Positions 24,856-33,346 of a DNA stretch of 54,862 bases are shown here, piece after piece. The first letter of the stretch is position 1. Each line of letters opens with the position of its first letter. Source of the DNA: Ignavibacteria bacterium RIFOXYB12_FULL_35_14. GTDB taxonomy: Bacteria > Bacteroidota > Ignavibacteria > Ignavibacteriales > Ignavibacteriaceae. A model generated the notes under the pieces. It was not told the origin of the DNA. It saw only the letters and a program-made list of their open reading frames with translations, and did no database searches. Location of the stretch: positions 1-54,862 of the forward strand of contig MHAR01000008.1 in NCBI GenBank assembly GCA_001803045.1, in the 5' to 3' direction. The position numbers and the translations under genes were made by a program.

Positions 24856-27098
24856 TGGGCACTGATATTTATAACAAATCTTCAGAACTGGACAGTATTC
24901 ACGAGGGATTACAAAAGATTGTTATTGAAAAAGGATGGAAAGATCTTTCTGACATACAAAAAGCAGCGATTCCGGTAATCTTAAATAATAAAGATTGTAT
25001 AGTTGAGGCGCCAACAGCCGGGGGAAAAACTGAAGCTGTATTTTTTCCCGTTTTAACTCGTTCATCAAAAGACAAAAAATCTTCTGTCCAAATTTTATAC
25101 TTAGCACCGTTGCGTGCTTTACTTAATGATATTGAGTTACGTGCCGAATCTTATGCAGAGGCTTGTAGTTTACATTGCTTTAAATGGCATGGGGATGTTG
25201 GACAAAATGATAAAATTGAAGAATTCAAAAATCCTTCACAGCTACTCTTAACTACGCCTGAATCTTTAGAAGCAATAATGTTAAGAAAAGCAGGATGGAA
25301 TAAATTCTTTGATGGTCTTGAAGTAATAATAATTGATGAAGCACATAACTTCGCTTCGAGTGACAGAGGCAGCCATTTAATTACGTTATTAGAGAGATTG
25401 GAAACAGCAATTGATAAACAGCCTCAAAGAATAGCAATATCAGCTACTATTGGTAACCCGGAAGAAATGTTAAATTGGTTAGCGGGACGAAAAAGAAAAA
25501 TAGGTCAGCGAGTTAAGGTTATTGCAAAGGTAGAGAAGCAAAAAGAATTTAAAATCTCATTCTTTAATGAAGATAATGACACAGAAGATAATACAGCTTC
25601 TTCTGCTTTGAATCGTTATTTCCTTAATTTGTATAAATCACTTCCTAATAAAAAATCTATTATTTTCGGCGGTTCAAGAACTTATACTGAAAAGTTAGCG
25701 TCTGCAATCAATCGAATGAATACTCATTCAGGAACAAGAAACCCCGTCAGGGTACGCACTCATCATTCTGCAGTAAGTAAATTTTATCGTGAGGAAGCTG
25801 AGAGCTTAATAAAGATGAAGTCTTCTTTTGGAAGCGGATTAGAAGCTATTATTAGTACTTCTACACTTGAATTAGGTATTGATGTAGGAGAATTGGACCA
25901 GGTCATTCAGGCTGGTGCTCTTTCAAGTTCAAGTTCGTTTCTTCAGAGAGTTGGAAGAACCGGAAGAAGACCAAATAAGCCTCAGGTCTTTGAAGGATTG
26001 TGTTTAAGGGAAGATGATCTAATTCTACTCACCGCTGTTGTTAGTCTGGGATTAAAAGGTATATCTGACAAAATAAATTTTCCTACAAAAGCTTATCATA
26101 TAATGGCTCACCAAATTATTTGTTTAAGTCTTCAAAATAATGGCATAACTGTACAAAAGGCCTGGGATATTCTTTCAGCCGCATATTGCTATTCTAATAT
26201 TACTTTTGAAAAATTTAAAACATTGATTGATTATATGATAGAGCGTGAATATTTAAGAAACGTCGATGAATTATTAATAGTTGGCAGAGTATGTGAAAAG
26301 AATTTTTTAGGTGCCAATTGGAGGAAGTTATTTGCGGTATTTGATAGCAGCTTTATGTACGATGTTTGGAGTGAAAAAAAACATATTGGAACTTTAGATG
26401 CATCTTTTGTGGAAGCTTTAGATATACCCTTCTTTTTTGTATTAGGTGGAATCGAATGGGAGGCGGTAAAAGTAAAATATGAATCCAGAGAATTATTTGT
26501 AAGAAAAACAGAAATAGGCGATGCCCCTAAATGGATTGTTTATGGGGGTCAGGAGATTCCTTATGAAACTGCAAAGGAAGCCGGGGAAATATTATTTGGG
26601 AACGAAAGAATTAATTTCTTAACCAATGAAGCAGGAGAATGCATTAGTTCAAAAAGAGAAAAGTTAAAATTTATAAACTGGTCTGAAAATATTTGGCGAA
26701 TTGTTTTATTGAATGATAACAAAGCTGAAATCTGGACATTCACCGGAGACCGTATTAATAAAACCTTAGCAAAACTTATAACTTTATCCGGTGTTGGAAT
26801 GGCTACATCCAGTTATCAAAGAGTTGAAGTCCGCCGAAGGAAAAATGATGAAACAAAACTGGATATAGTAATTTCAGAATTCCTAAATAAATTGAAATCA
26901 ATTAATGAAGAATCATTTAAATATTTTGCAACCAAATTATTAGAAGAGGTCAGAACAACTAAGGTTTCCAAGTTTAGCAAACTACTTCCGGAAGCACTAT
27001 GGCGTGAAGCAGTTGCAGAACAAACTTTTGATTTAAGGGGCTTGGTTGAAAAAATAAAAAATAAGAAATTATTTACCGGAATGCAGATAGTTTTGTAA
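24855..27098 (+). CDS. DEAH helicase, BrxHI/Lhr-like
   Basis: The 747-aa superfamily 2 helicase has a Q motif (LSDIQKAAIP), motif I APTAGGKTE (52-60), Ia APLRALLND, DEAH at 161-164, SAT at 196-198, motif V STLELGID (336-343) and motif VI QRVGRTGR (364-371). The long C-terminal part after residue 380 carries an Lhr-like winged-helix/beta region rather than RecQ or UvrD features. The start shares one base with the ATPase stop (TGATG), so the two proteins are made in a fixed ratio. The order ATPase then helicase matches brxD-brxHI in larger BREX loci. Role in phage defence or DNA repair is inferred; here the pair stands alone. Confidence 0.85.
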   Translation: MGTDIYNKSSELDSIHEGLQKIVIEKGWKDLSDIQKAAIPVILNNKDCIVEAPTAGGKTEAVFFPVLTRSSKDKKSSVQILYLAPLRALLNDIELRAESYAEACSLHCFKWHGDVGQNDKIEEFKNPSQLLLTTPESLEAIMLRKAGWNKFFDGLEVIIIDEAHNFASSDRGSHLITLLERLETAIDKQPQRIAISATIGNPEEMLNWLAGRKRKIGQRVKVIAKVEKQKEFKISFFNEDNDTEDNTASSALNRYFLNLYKSLPNKKSIIFGGSRTYTEKLASAINRMNTHSGTRNPVRVRTHHSAVSKFYREEAESLIKMKSSFGSGLEAIISTSTLELGIDVGELDQVIQAGALSSSSSFLQRVGRTGRRPNKPQVFEGLCLREDDLILLTAVVSLGLKGISDKINFPTKAYHIMAHQIICLSLQNNGITVQKAWDILSAAYCYSNITFEKFKTLIDYMIEREYLRNVDELLIVGRVCEKNFLGANWRKLFAVFDSSFMYDVWSEKKHIGTLDASFVEALDIPFFFVLGGIEWEAVKVKYESRELFVRKTEIGDAPKWIVYGGQEIPYETAKEAGEILFGNERINFLTNEAGECISSKREKLKFINWSENIWRIVLLNDNKAEIWTFTGDRINKTLAKLITLSGVGMATSSYQRVEVRRRKNDETKLDIVISEFLNKLKSINEESFKYFATKLLEEVRTTKVSKFSKLLPEALWREAVAEQTFDLRGLVEKIKNKKLFTGMQIVL

Positions 27099-27261
27099 GA
27101 ATTATTTAATTGATTCAATAATAGTAGGCATTTAGACAACTAGAAAACTATGAGAAGAATCAGGATTCTTAAAATTACAAAATGTAAAAGGACAAAGAAA
27201 TTAAAAAATCAAAACAGTAATCTCAAAAAAATAAAACTTTTATATATTACCTTAAATCAAA

Positions 27262-27292
27262 TTGCATCTCACTCTCATTTCCCTTAATTTTT
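27262..27292 (+). promoter_or_regulatory. Candidate promoter of tRNA-Gln
   Basis: TTG (27262-27264), 20 nt, TAATTTTT (27285-27292), one mismatch to TAnnTTTG. The predicted start is about 5 nt before the tRNA. Confidence 0.45.
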
Positions 27293-27304
27293 CAATAAGT
27301 TTTT

Positions 27305-27377
27305 TGCCCCGTGGTGTAACTGGCAACACGCCTGACTCTGGATCAGGAAAGTTCAGGTTCGAGACCTGACGGGGCAG
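27305..27377 (+). tRNA. tRNA-Gln (CTG)
   Basis: The acceptor stem TGCCCCG / CGGGGCA is perfect, with discriminator G at 27377. The anticodon stem CCTGA / TCAGG encloses CTCTGGA, giving anticodon CTG. The T arm is CAGGT-TCGAG-ACCTG. A truncated copy of its 3' half follows three bases later. Confidence 0.95.
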
Positions 27378-27379
27378 CT

Positions 27380-27432
27380 GACTCTGGATCATCCCGACAA
27401 AGTCGGGAAGGTTCGACCCCTGACGGGGCAGC
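27380..27432 (+). repeat. Truncated tRNA-Gln 3'-half copy with inserted palindrome
   Basis: It repeats the anticodon region (CTGACTCTGGATCA) and the 3' end (CTGACGGGGCAGC) of the adjacent tRNA-Gln. Between them the variable region is replaced by the palindrome TCCCGACAAAGTCGGGA. The T loop is kept (AGGTTCGACC). It has no 5' half and cannot fold as a tRNA. A related, more decayed copy is at 40105-40152. Confidence 0.75.
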
Positions 27433-27434
27433 AA

Positions 27435-27454
27435 ATTTCGAATCAATTCGAAAT
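27435..27454. repeat. Short perfect hairpin after the tRNA-Gln copies
   Basis: ATTTCGAA / TTCGAAAT with a TCAA loop. It could end the tRNA transcript but has no T tract. Confidence 0.4.
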
Positions 27455-27717
27455 AGCTCGTCTAACTCACTTCATACTAAAGCTAATCTCTACTTTACAC
27501 TGACTGAACATTAACTCTAAAATGCTTGGGGGTCACATATTTTTAGCTCAACATTCAAATAGTGTTTACATTATCGAATTTAGTCTCAAAAGACCAGACG
27601 AAAATTCCTAAGCACAGATAATACATCTGATGCATCTTCTCTTTATTCGATATTTTTCACGAACGGAAACAATTATTAAATTACATTTTTATCATATCTT
27701 TCCAAATTAAGTTATAA
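27455..27717. other. Intergenic stretch, no feature recognised
   Basis: This is AT-rich sequence with no open frame of note on either strand and no clear promoter, RNA or repeat. Confidence 0.6.
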
Positions 27718-27919
27718 TATTTCGTCCCGATGGGACTTTTAAATGAATAACGGGAAAATGATCTACAAATATTTTGTCCCTATCGGGACATAAACCGTTT
27801 ATTCTGAAGAGTTTTTTATTGCTAATCCTGTTAAGGACTAAATATTTTTGGCACAGCTATGCCTCCAGCCAGAAAGTAAAACCCATAATAATTCCAAGTC
27901 CCGTATGGGACGAAATATG
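27718..27919. repeat. Cluster of GTCCC/GGGAC hairpin repeats
   Basis: Three copies share an ATATTT(C/T) lead and a GTCCC-3/4 nt-GGGAC hairpin: 27718-27736 (loop GAT), 27770-27790 (loop TATC) and, inverted, 27896-27919 (loop ATAC in reverse). A fourth, altered one reads AATATTTTTGGCACAGCTATGCC at about 27842-27864, with a GGCA/TGCC stem. They are irregularly spaced. The pattern fits interspersed palindromic elements seen between genes in this bacterial group. Confidence 0.65.
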
Positions 27920-28069
27920 AGGATTGAGTACAAGTAATTACAAATTATTTTGAAAACATTACAGATTCTGTATTTAAGTCTATCTATAAGATTATTTTGG
28001 ACACCAATGATTTTTTTAGAAAAGGATACACTGCCTGTGTGATTTTTTTAAAATAATGTAACATTTCAC

Positions 28070-28100
28070 TTGACATACTAATTTTCAAATCCTATCTTTG
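28070..28100 (+). promoter_or_regulatory. Promoter of the ilv-leu operon, Bacteroidota type
   Basis: TTG (28070-28072, within CTTGAC), 20 nt, TATCTTTG (28093-28100), a full TAnnTTTG match. Transcription should start near 28107, about 12 nt before the Ile/Leu-rich leader ORF. Confidence 0.6.
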
Positions 28101-28118
28101 TCCAACAATAAATCAACA

Positions 28119-28274
28119 ATGAAAAACACAACACAAAATATCGATTCAGTTTTCGTGGATGCCGAATTTGGCAATAGCAGTGTTGTGTCAAATAACCTGT
28201 CTTCAATCAACATCATTCTAGGGATTACTATTATTTTAGCTCTACTTGGTATTATTATTACCATTCTAGGCTAA
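28119..28274 (+). CDS. 51-aa Ile/Leu-rich ORF, candidate ilv leader peptide
   Basis: The ORF starts at ATG 28119 shortly after the predicted transcription start and ends in TAA (28272-28274), 109 nt before ilvD. Residues 30-50 contain ten Ile and five Leu out of 21 (INIILGITIILALLGIIITI), an extreme bias. The first 29 residues are polar with Val pairs. This is what a ribosome-attenuation leader for a branched-chain amino acid operon would look like. The alternative is a real single-helix membrane microprotein. A weak hairpin GGGTT-GACA-AACCC (28334-28347) lies between it and ilvD, but I see no convincing terminator, so the mechanism is unproven. Confidence 0.55.
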   Translation: MKNTTQNIDSVFVDAEFGNSSVVSNNLSSINIILGITIILALLGIIITILG

Positions 28275-28373
28275 GATAAAAAAGTCAATCCTAAATCAAG
28301 CTAAAAACATAAAAAGAAAAAAGTAAGATCGAAGGGTTGACAAAACCCGGAGATGCTTTTTGAAGATTTTTTT

Positions 28374-28380
28374 AGGAGGT
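28374..28380 (+). promoter_or_regulatory. Shine-Dalgarno AGGAGGT that sets the ilvD start
   Basis: The AGGAGGT lies 3 nt before TTG 28384. A farther in-frame TTG at 28360 lies upstream of this site and cannot use it. Confidence 0.7.
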
Positions 28381-28383
28381 CTG

Positions 28384-30063
28384 TTGCGATCTGACTTAAT
28401 AAAAAAAGGCTTTGATAAGGCGCCCCACCGCAGCTTACTTAAAGCCACCGGCGTAATTAAAAGCGATGATGATTTTGATAAACCATTCATTGGTATTTGT
28501 AATTCCTATATCGATTTAATACCCGGGCATGTCCATTTGCAAGAGTTTGGTAAAGTCATTAAGGAAGCCGTAAGGGAAGCGGGAGGTGTTCCTTTTGAAT
28601 TCAACACGATTGGTGTTGACGACGGAATTGCAATGGGGCATCTTGGTATGCGATACTCATTACCGAGTCGGGAGTTGATTGCAGACTGTGTTGAGACAGT
28701 TGTGGAAGCTCATCGTTTGGATGGCATGGTCTGTATTCCGAACTGCGATAAAATTGTTCCCGGTATGTTGATGGCGGCAGTTCGAGTTGATATTCCGACA
28801 ATTTTTATATCGGGAGGACCGATGAAAGCAGGTCGTACACCCGATGGAGAGAAAGTTGATTTAATTTCCGTGTTTGAAGGAGTCGGAAAATTTCAGGCAG
28901 GAACAATTGATGAGAAAAAATTAAAAGAATACGAAGACTTCAGTTGTCCGACTTGCGGTTCATGCTCGGGAATGTTTACTGCGAATTCTATGAACTGTTT
29001 GATGGAAGCCCTTGGACTCGCTCTACCCGGAAACGGGTCCATTCTTGCAATAGACCCGCTTAGAAAAGATTTAGCAAAGAAAGCAGCAAAGCAAATTCTA
29101 ACTCTCATAGAGAAAGATCTGAAACCGAGTAAAATACTTTCCCGCGAATCGTTTATGAATGCGTTTGCACTCGATATGGCAATGGGCGGCAGCACGAATA
29201 CTGTTCTACACGCACTTGCAATTGCAAATGAAGCAAAAATTAATTTCCAATTGAAGATGCTTAATGAACTTTCCGAAAGAGTTCCATATATCTGCAAAGT
29301 AAGTCCTGCTACTAAAAACGTTCACATGGAAGATGTTGATAGAGCGGGAGGAATTTCTGCAATACTAAATGAAATTTCCAAAGTGAATGTCCTCGATTTA
29401 TCAAGACCAACTGTAACCGGAAAAACCCTTGGCGAAAATATTGCCGATGTGAAAATTCTTGACAGCACAATTATCAAAACCGTTGAAGAACCATATTCAA
29501 AAACAGGAGGACTTGCCGTATTATTCGGAAATTTGGCGCCATATGGATCTGTTGTAAAAACAGGTGCCGTAGAATTAAACATGCAAATTTTTTCTGGACC
29601 GGCAAGAATATTTGAATCGCAGGAAGAAGCGGTAGAAAAAATATTAGCTGGCCAAGTTAAAACCGGTGACGTTGTTGTTATAAGATATGAAGGACCGAAG
29701 GGAGGACCGGGAATGCCTGAAATGCTTTCGCCGACAAGTGCAATTGTGGGTTTAGGATTTGGAGATAAAGTTGCTCTTATCACCGACGGAAGATTTTCCG
29801 GAGGGACACGCGGAGCCTGCATCGGTCATATTTCTCCCGAGGCGGCTGAACGTGGTCCGATAGCGGCTCTTCAAAATGGTGATGTCATAAATATTGATAT
29901 TCCAAAAAGAACTCTGAATGTGGAATTGGCGGATGAAGAGATTCAGCAAAGGTTGAATGCTCTTCCCGAATTCGTACCAAAAATAAAAAGCGGCTATCTT
30001 GCACGTTACGCAAGAATGGTCTCCTCTGCAAATACCGGTGCTATTTTAAAAAATAATTTCTAA
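28384..30063 (+). CDS. ilvD: Dihydroxy-acid dehydratase
   Basis: IlvD dehydrates 2,3-dihydroxy-isovalerate and 2,3-dihydroxy-3-methylvalerate to the 2-keto acids of valine and isoleucine, using an Fe-S cluster. From TTG 28384 the protein starts [20 protein letters not shown], the usual IlvD N-terminus, and has 559 aa, the normal length. A start at 28360 would add eight residues and lie upstream of the AGGAGGT. Cluster cysteines fall in [25 protein letters not shown] and [11 protein letters not shown]. It is the first enzyme gene of a nine-gene operon, downstream of the Ile/Leu-rich leader ORF. Confidence 0.97.
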   Translation: MRSDLIKKGFDKAPHRSLLKATGVIKSDDDFDKPFIGICNSYIDLIPGHVHLQEFGKVIKEAVREAGGVPFEFNTIGVDDGIAMGHLGMRYSLPSRELIADCVETVVEAHRLDGMVCIPNCDKIVPGMLMAAVRVDIPTIFISGGPMKAGRTPDGEKVDLISVFEGVGKFQAGTIDEKKLKEYEDFSCPTCGSCSGMFTANSMNCLMEALGLALPGNGSILAIDPLRKDLAKKAAKQILTLIEKDLKPSKILSRESFMNAFALDMAMGGSTNTVLHALAIANEAKINFQLKMLNELSERVPYICKVSPATKNVHMEDVDRAGGISAILNEISKVNVLDLSRPTVTGKTLGENIADVKILDSTIIKTVEEPYSKTGGLAVLFGNLAPYGSVVKTGAVELNMQIFSGPARIFESQEEAVEKILAGQVKTGDVVVIRYEGPKGGPGMPEMLSPTSAIVGLGFGDKVALITDGRFSGGTRGACIGHISPEAAERGPIAALQNGDVINIDIPKRTLNVELADEEIQQRLNALPEFVPKIKSGYLARYARMVSSANTGAILKNNF

Positions 30064-30083
30064 TTAGATAGAAAGAATACATT

Positions 30084-31802
30084 ATGAAAAAATCAGAAAA
30101 CATTTTAGGTGGGGCAGAAATATTCTTTGAATGTTTAAGGCGGGAAAAAGTTGAACACATTTTCGGTTACCCCGGCGGAGCTGTCCTTAAAATCTATGAA
30201 CACCTCCATGATGTCAATTTCCTTCAGCATATTCTTGTTCGCCATGAACAAGGCGCAGTTCATGCAGCCGAAGGTTATGCCAAGGCATCCGGAAAAGTCG
30301 GAGTTGTATTAGTAACATCCGGGCCTGGCGCAACCAATACTGTCACAGGTATTGCAGATGCTTATATGGATTCTGTTCCCATCGTTATTTTTACCGGTCA
30401 GGTTCCTTCTCACTTAATCGGTAATGACGCTTTTCAAGAAGCAGATATTGTTGGAATCACCCGTCCTATTACTAAACATAGTTTTCTTGTTCGTGATGTT
30501 AATGACCTTGCAGCCACAATCAGAAAAGCTTTTTATATAGCCTCAACCGGAAGACCCGGACCTGTTCTTGTAGATTTACCTAAAGATGTGATTGCATCTA
30601 AATGTGAATTCATTTACCCGGAAGATGTAGAGATACGCGGATACAAACCAACATACAAAGGGCATGTCAATCAGATTAAAAAAGTTGTGGAAGTTATCGC
30701 TGCTGCAAAGAGACCATTACTTTATGTGGGTGGGGGAGTAATTATGTCGGGCGGTTCCCAAGAGCTTGCTTTTTTTGCGCGCGAAAATAAATTGCCGGTA
30801 GCAATGACACTTCAAGGGCTTGGTGCATTTCCCGGAACAGACAGTCTATCGGTCGGTATGCTTGGAATGCATGGAACCTATTGGGCAAACAGAGCAGTTG
30901 ACACTTGCGATGTGCTTGTTTCTTTAGGTGCAAGGTTCGATGATAGAGTTACCGGAAAAGTTGAAACGTTTGCTAAGAATGCATATAAAATTCACGTTGA
31001 TATTGATCCTACATGCATCGATAAAAACGTTGTTGTAGACCTGCCTATAGTTGGCGATGTAAAACATATAATTGCTGAAATTGCTTCGGAGATGCCAAAT
31101 CCGCCTGACACTGAAGAATGGTTATCCCAAATAAATGAGTGGCGCGAAGAATGTCCGCTCGTTTACGAAGATAATGACGGCAGGTTAAGAACTGAATTTG
31201 TAATAGAGAAGATATATGAAAAAACAAAAGGTGAAGCTGTCATTGTCACCGATGTCGGTCAGCATCAGATGTGGACAGCACAATTTTACAGATACAATCA
31301 TCCGCGCTCAAATCTAACAAGCGGTGGATTAGGTACAATGGGATTTTCGCTTCCTGCAGCAATCGGGGCTTCATTTGCCGTTAAAAACAGACCTATTATT
31401 TCAATAAGCGGCGATGGTGGATTTCAAATGAACATTCAGGAATTAATTACCGCCGCTGCAAACAAAGTTCCGGTGAAATTCATAATCATCAATAATAGTT
31501 TTCTTGGAATGGTTAGACAATGGCAAGAACTATTTCACGCAGAGAAATATAGCTTTACTGATTTAAGTGCAAGTAATCCAGATTTTGTAAAAGTAGGTGA
31601 AGCCTTTGGAATTGAATCTTACTCAACCGATAATCCAAAAGAAGTTGATTCACTTTTAGATAAAGCATTTTCGGTTAATGATCGGCCTATTCTGTTAGAA
31701 TTCAAAGTTGTAAAAGCCGATATGGTTTTTCCAATGGTTCCATCGGGAGGATCAATTTCCGAGATGATTGTCAAACGACTAAATCCAAAGAGGATGATTT
31801 AA
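30084..31802 (+). CDS. ilvB: Acetolactate synthase, large (catalytic) subunit
   Basis: This ThDP enzyme makes 2-acetolactate from two pyruvates, or 2-aceto-2-hydroxybutyrate from pyruvate and 2-ketobutyrate. The 572-aa protein has the catalytic Glu55 in VRHEQGAVHAAEGYA, the FAD-region stretch GPGATNTVTGIADAYMDSVP, and the ThDP motif SGDGGFQMNIQEL ... NNSFLGMVRQWQ near the C-terminus. It begins 20 nt after ilvD and is followed by ilvN after 1 nt, so the two subunits are made together. Regulation by valine would go through IlvN. Confidence 0.97.
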   Translation: MKKSENILGGAEIFFECLRREKVEHIFGYPGGAVLKIYEHLHDVNFLQHILVRHEQGAVHAAEGYAKASGKVGVVLVTSGPGATNTVTGIADAYMDSVPIVIFTGQVPSHLIGNDAFQEADIVGITRPITKHSFLVRDVNDLAATIRKAFYIASTGRPGPVLVDLPKDVIASKCEFIYPEDVEIRGYKPTYKGHVNQIKKVVEVIAAAKRPLLYVGGGVIMSGGSQELAFFARENKLPVAMTLQGLGAFPGTDSLSVGMLGMHGTYWANRAVDTCDVLVSLGARFDDRVTGKVETFAKNAYKIHVDIDPTCIDKNVVVDLPIVGDVKHIIAEIASEMPNPPDTEEWLSQINEWREECPLVYEDNDGRLRTEFVIEKIYEKTKGEAVIVTDVGQHQMWTAQFYRYNHPRSNLTSGGLGTMGFSLPAAIGASFAVKNRPIISISGDGGFQMNIQELITAAANKVPVKFIIINNSFLGMVRQWQELFHAEKYSFTDLSASNPDFVKVGEAFGIESYSTDNPKEVDSLLDKAFSVNDRPILLEFKVVKADMVFPMVPSGGSISEMIVKRLNPKRMI

Positions 31803-31803
31803 T

Positions 31804-32316
31804 ATGAAACACACAATTTCTGTATTGGTAGAAAATCATTTTGGCGCATTCGATCGTGTTGCCACTATGTTCAGCGGTAAAGGATTCAACATTAGAAGCA
31901 TTTCAATTGGTGAAACCGAAATTGTAGATATCTCACGGATGACGATTGTTACTGAAGGTGACGATCAAATTATTGATCAAGTGGTAAAACAATTGAACAG
32001 GCTGATTGATACAATCAAGGTAGTTGATCTTGCAAATACGTACCATGTTGAACGCGAGCTTGCTTTAATCAGTCTAAGCCTTCACAAAGGGTCAATGGAA
32101 CAAATAAAAAATATTTGCGACATCTTCCGGGGAAACGTTGTTGATATCACTAATAAATCGATGATGATTGAGGTTACAGGACCACCCGACAAAATTGACG
32201 CCGCCGTAAATGTTCTTGCCCCGTTCGGAATCAAAGAGATGGCTCGTTCTGGAATCGTGGCATTAAAACGAGGTGAGCAATTAAAAATTCAAAAAAAAGA
32301 TAACATTACAACTTAA
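31804..32316 (+). CDS. ilvN: Acetolactate synthase, small (regulatory) subunit
   Basis: The 170-aa protein has an N-terminal ACT domain (KHTISVLVENHFGAFDRVAT, then GKGFNIRSISIGETE), which binds valine in homologues, and the C-terminal activation domain (ERELALISLS ... MMIEVTGPPDKIDA ... EMARSGIVALKRG). Its 170-residue length fits the common IlvN/IlvH form. It activates IlvB and makes it sensitive to feedback. It starts one base after the ilvB stop. Confidence 0.96.
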   Translation: MKHTISVLVENHFGAFDRVATMFSGKGFNIRSISIGETEIVDISRMTIVTEGDDQIIDQVVKQLNRLIDTIKVVDLANTYHVERELALISLSLHKGSMEQIKNICDIFRGNVVDITNKSMMIEVTGPPDKIDAAVNVLAPFGIKEMARSGIVALKRGEQLKIQKKDNITT

Positions 32317-32329
32317 TTAAGGAAATAAA

Positions 32330-33346
32330 ATGAAAGTTTATTATGAACAAGATGCGAACATTGAACTGCTTAAATCAAAAAATATTGCTGTGCTCGGCTT
32401 TGGGAGTCAAGGTCACGCTCATTGCCTGAACTTGAAAGAAAGCGGTATGAATGTTTGTGTCGGTCTTCGAAACACATCTGCTAGTTGGGAAAAAGCCAAG
32501 AATGCCGGTGTTGAAGTTAAAACCATTGCCGACGCAGTTAAATGGGCGAATGTAATAATGATTCTTCTTCCGGACCAGAATCAGAAAGAAGTTTATGATA
32601 AGCAAATTGCTCCGAATTTAAATCCGGGTAACACGATTGCATTTGGTCATGGATTCAATATTCATTACAAACAAATTGTTCCACCACCAGATGTTAATGT
32701 TATGATGATTGCACCGAAGGGTCCGGGACATTTAGTTCGAAGAACATTTTTAGAAGGATCCGGTGTTCCCTGTCTGATAGCTATTCATCAGGATCCATCA
32801 GGACGAACAAAAGATCTTGCGCTTGCATGGGCGAAAGGAATTGGCGGCACAAGAGCAGGTGTTATCGAGACAAATTTTAAGGATGAAACGGAAACAGACT
32901 TATTCGGTGAACAAGCAGTATTGTGCGGCGGCTCTGCAGAACTCATCAAAGCGGGGTTTGAGACTTTGGTGGAAGCAGGTTATCCACCTGAACTGGCCTA
33001 TTTTGAATGTATGCACGAAATGAAATTAATTGTAGATCTCTACTATGAAGGAGGTCTTTCTAGAATGAACTACTCGGTGAGTGATACTGCCGAGTACGGC
33101 GGAATGACTAGAGGAAGCAGATTGATAACTGCCGATACAAAAAAGGAAATGAAGAGAATTCTTTCCGAAGTTCAGAGCGGACAGTTTGCAAAAGAATGGC
33201 TTGATGAATACAATGCGGGTATGCCAAAGATGAATCAGCTTAGAAAAGAAAACAGAGAACATATTATTGAAGAAGTAGGTGCAAAGTTAAGAGGAATGAT
33301 GAGCTGGCTCTTTAAGAAGAATAAAAAGGAAGAGGTTGGTGTATGA
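32330..33346 (+). CDS. ilvC: Ketol-acid reductoisomerase
   Basis: IlvC rearranges and reduces acetolactate to dihydroxy-isovalerate, and the ethyl homologue on the isoleucine branch, with NAD(P)H and Mg2+. The 338-aa class I enzyme has the dinucleotide motif [15 protein letters not shown] (residues 21-35), the [10 protein letters not shown] loop that sets cofactor choice, [13 protein letters not shown], and the Mg-binding [10 protein letters not shown]. Its last four bases (ATGA) overlap the leuB start. It is preceded by a GGAAAT-type site. Confidence 0.97.
   Translation: MKVYYEQDANIELLKSKNIAVLGFGSQGHAHCLNLKESGMNVCVGLRNTSASWEKAKNAGVEVKTIADAVKWANVIMILLPDQNQKEVYDKQIAPNLNPGNTIAFGHGFNIHYKQIVPPPDVNVMMIAPKGPGHLVRRTFLEGSGVPCLIAIHQDPSGRTKDLALAWAKGIGGTRAGVIETNFKDETETDLFGEQAVLCGGSAELIKAGFETLVEAGYPPELAYFECMHEMKLIVDLYYEGGLSRMNYSVSDTAEYGGMTRGSRLITADTKKEMKRILSEVQSGQFAKEWLDEYNAGMPKMNQLRKENREHIIEEVGAKLRGMMSWLFKKNKKEEVGV

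Noticed and set aside
21961-27098. Complete BREX system
   Set aside because: Only the ATPase and helicase are present. No methyltransferase (pglX), pglZ, brxA, brxB, brxL or brxC partner is in the window.
27718-27919. CRISPR array
   Set aside because: The copies are short hairpins with variable loops, irregular spacing and one inverted copy; there are no equal-length spacers, no conserved direct repeat and no cas genes.
29322-29822. 166-codon minus-strand frame within ilvD
   Set aside because: It is the complement of a strongly conserved coding region, has no family-like motif, and has no matching ribosome binding site or promoter.
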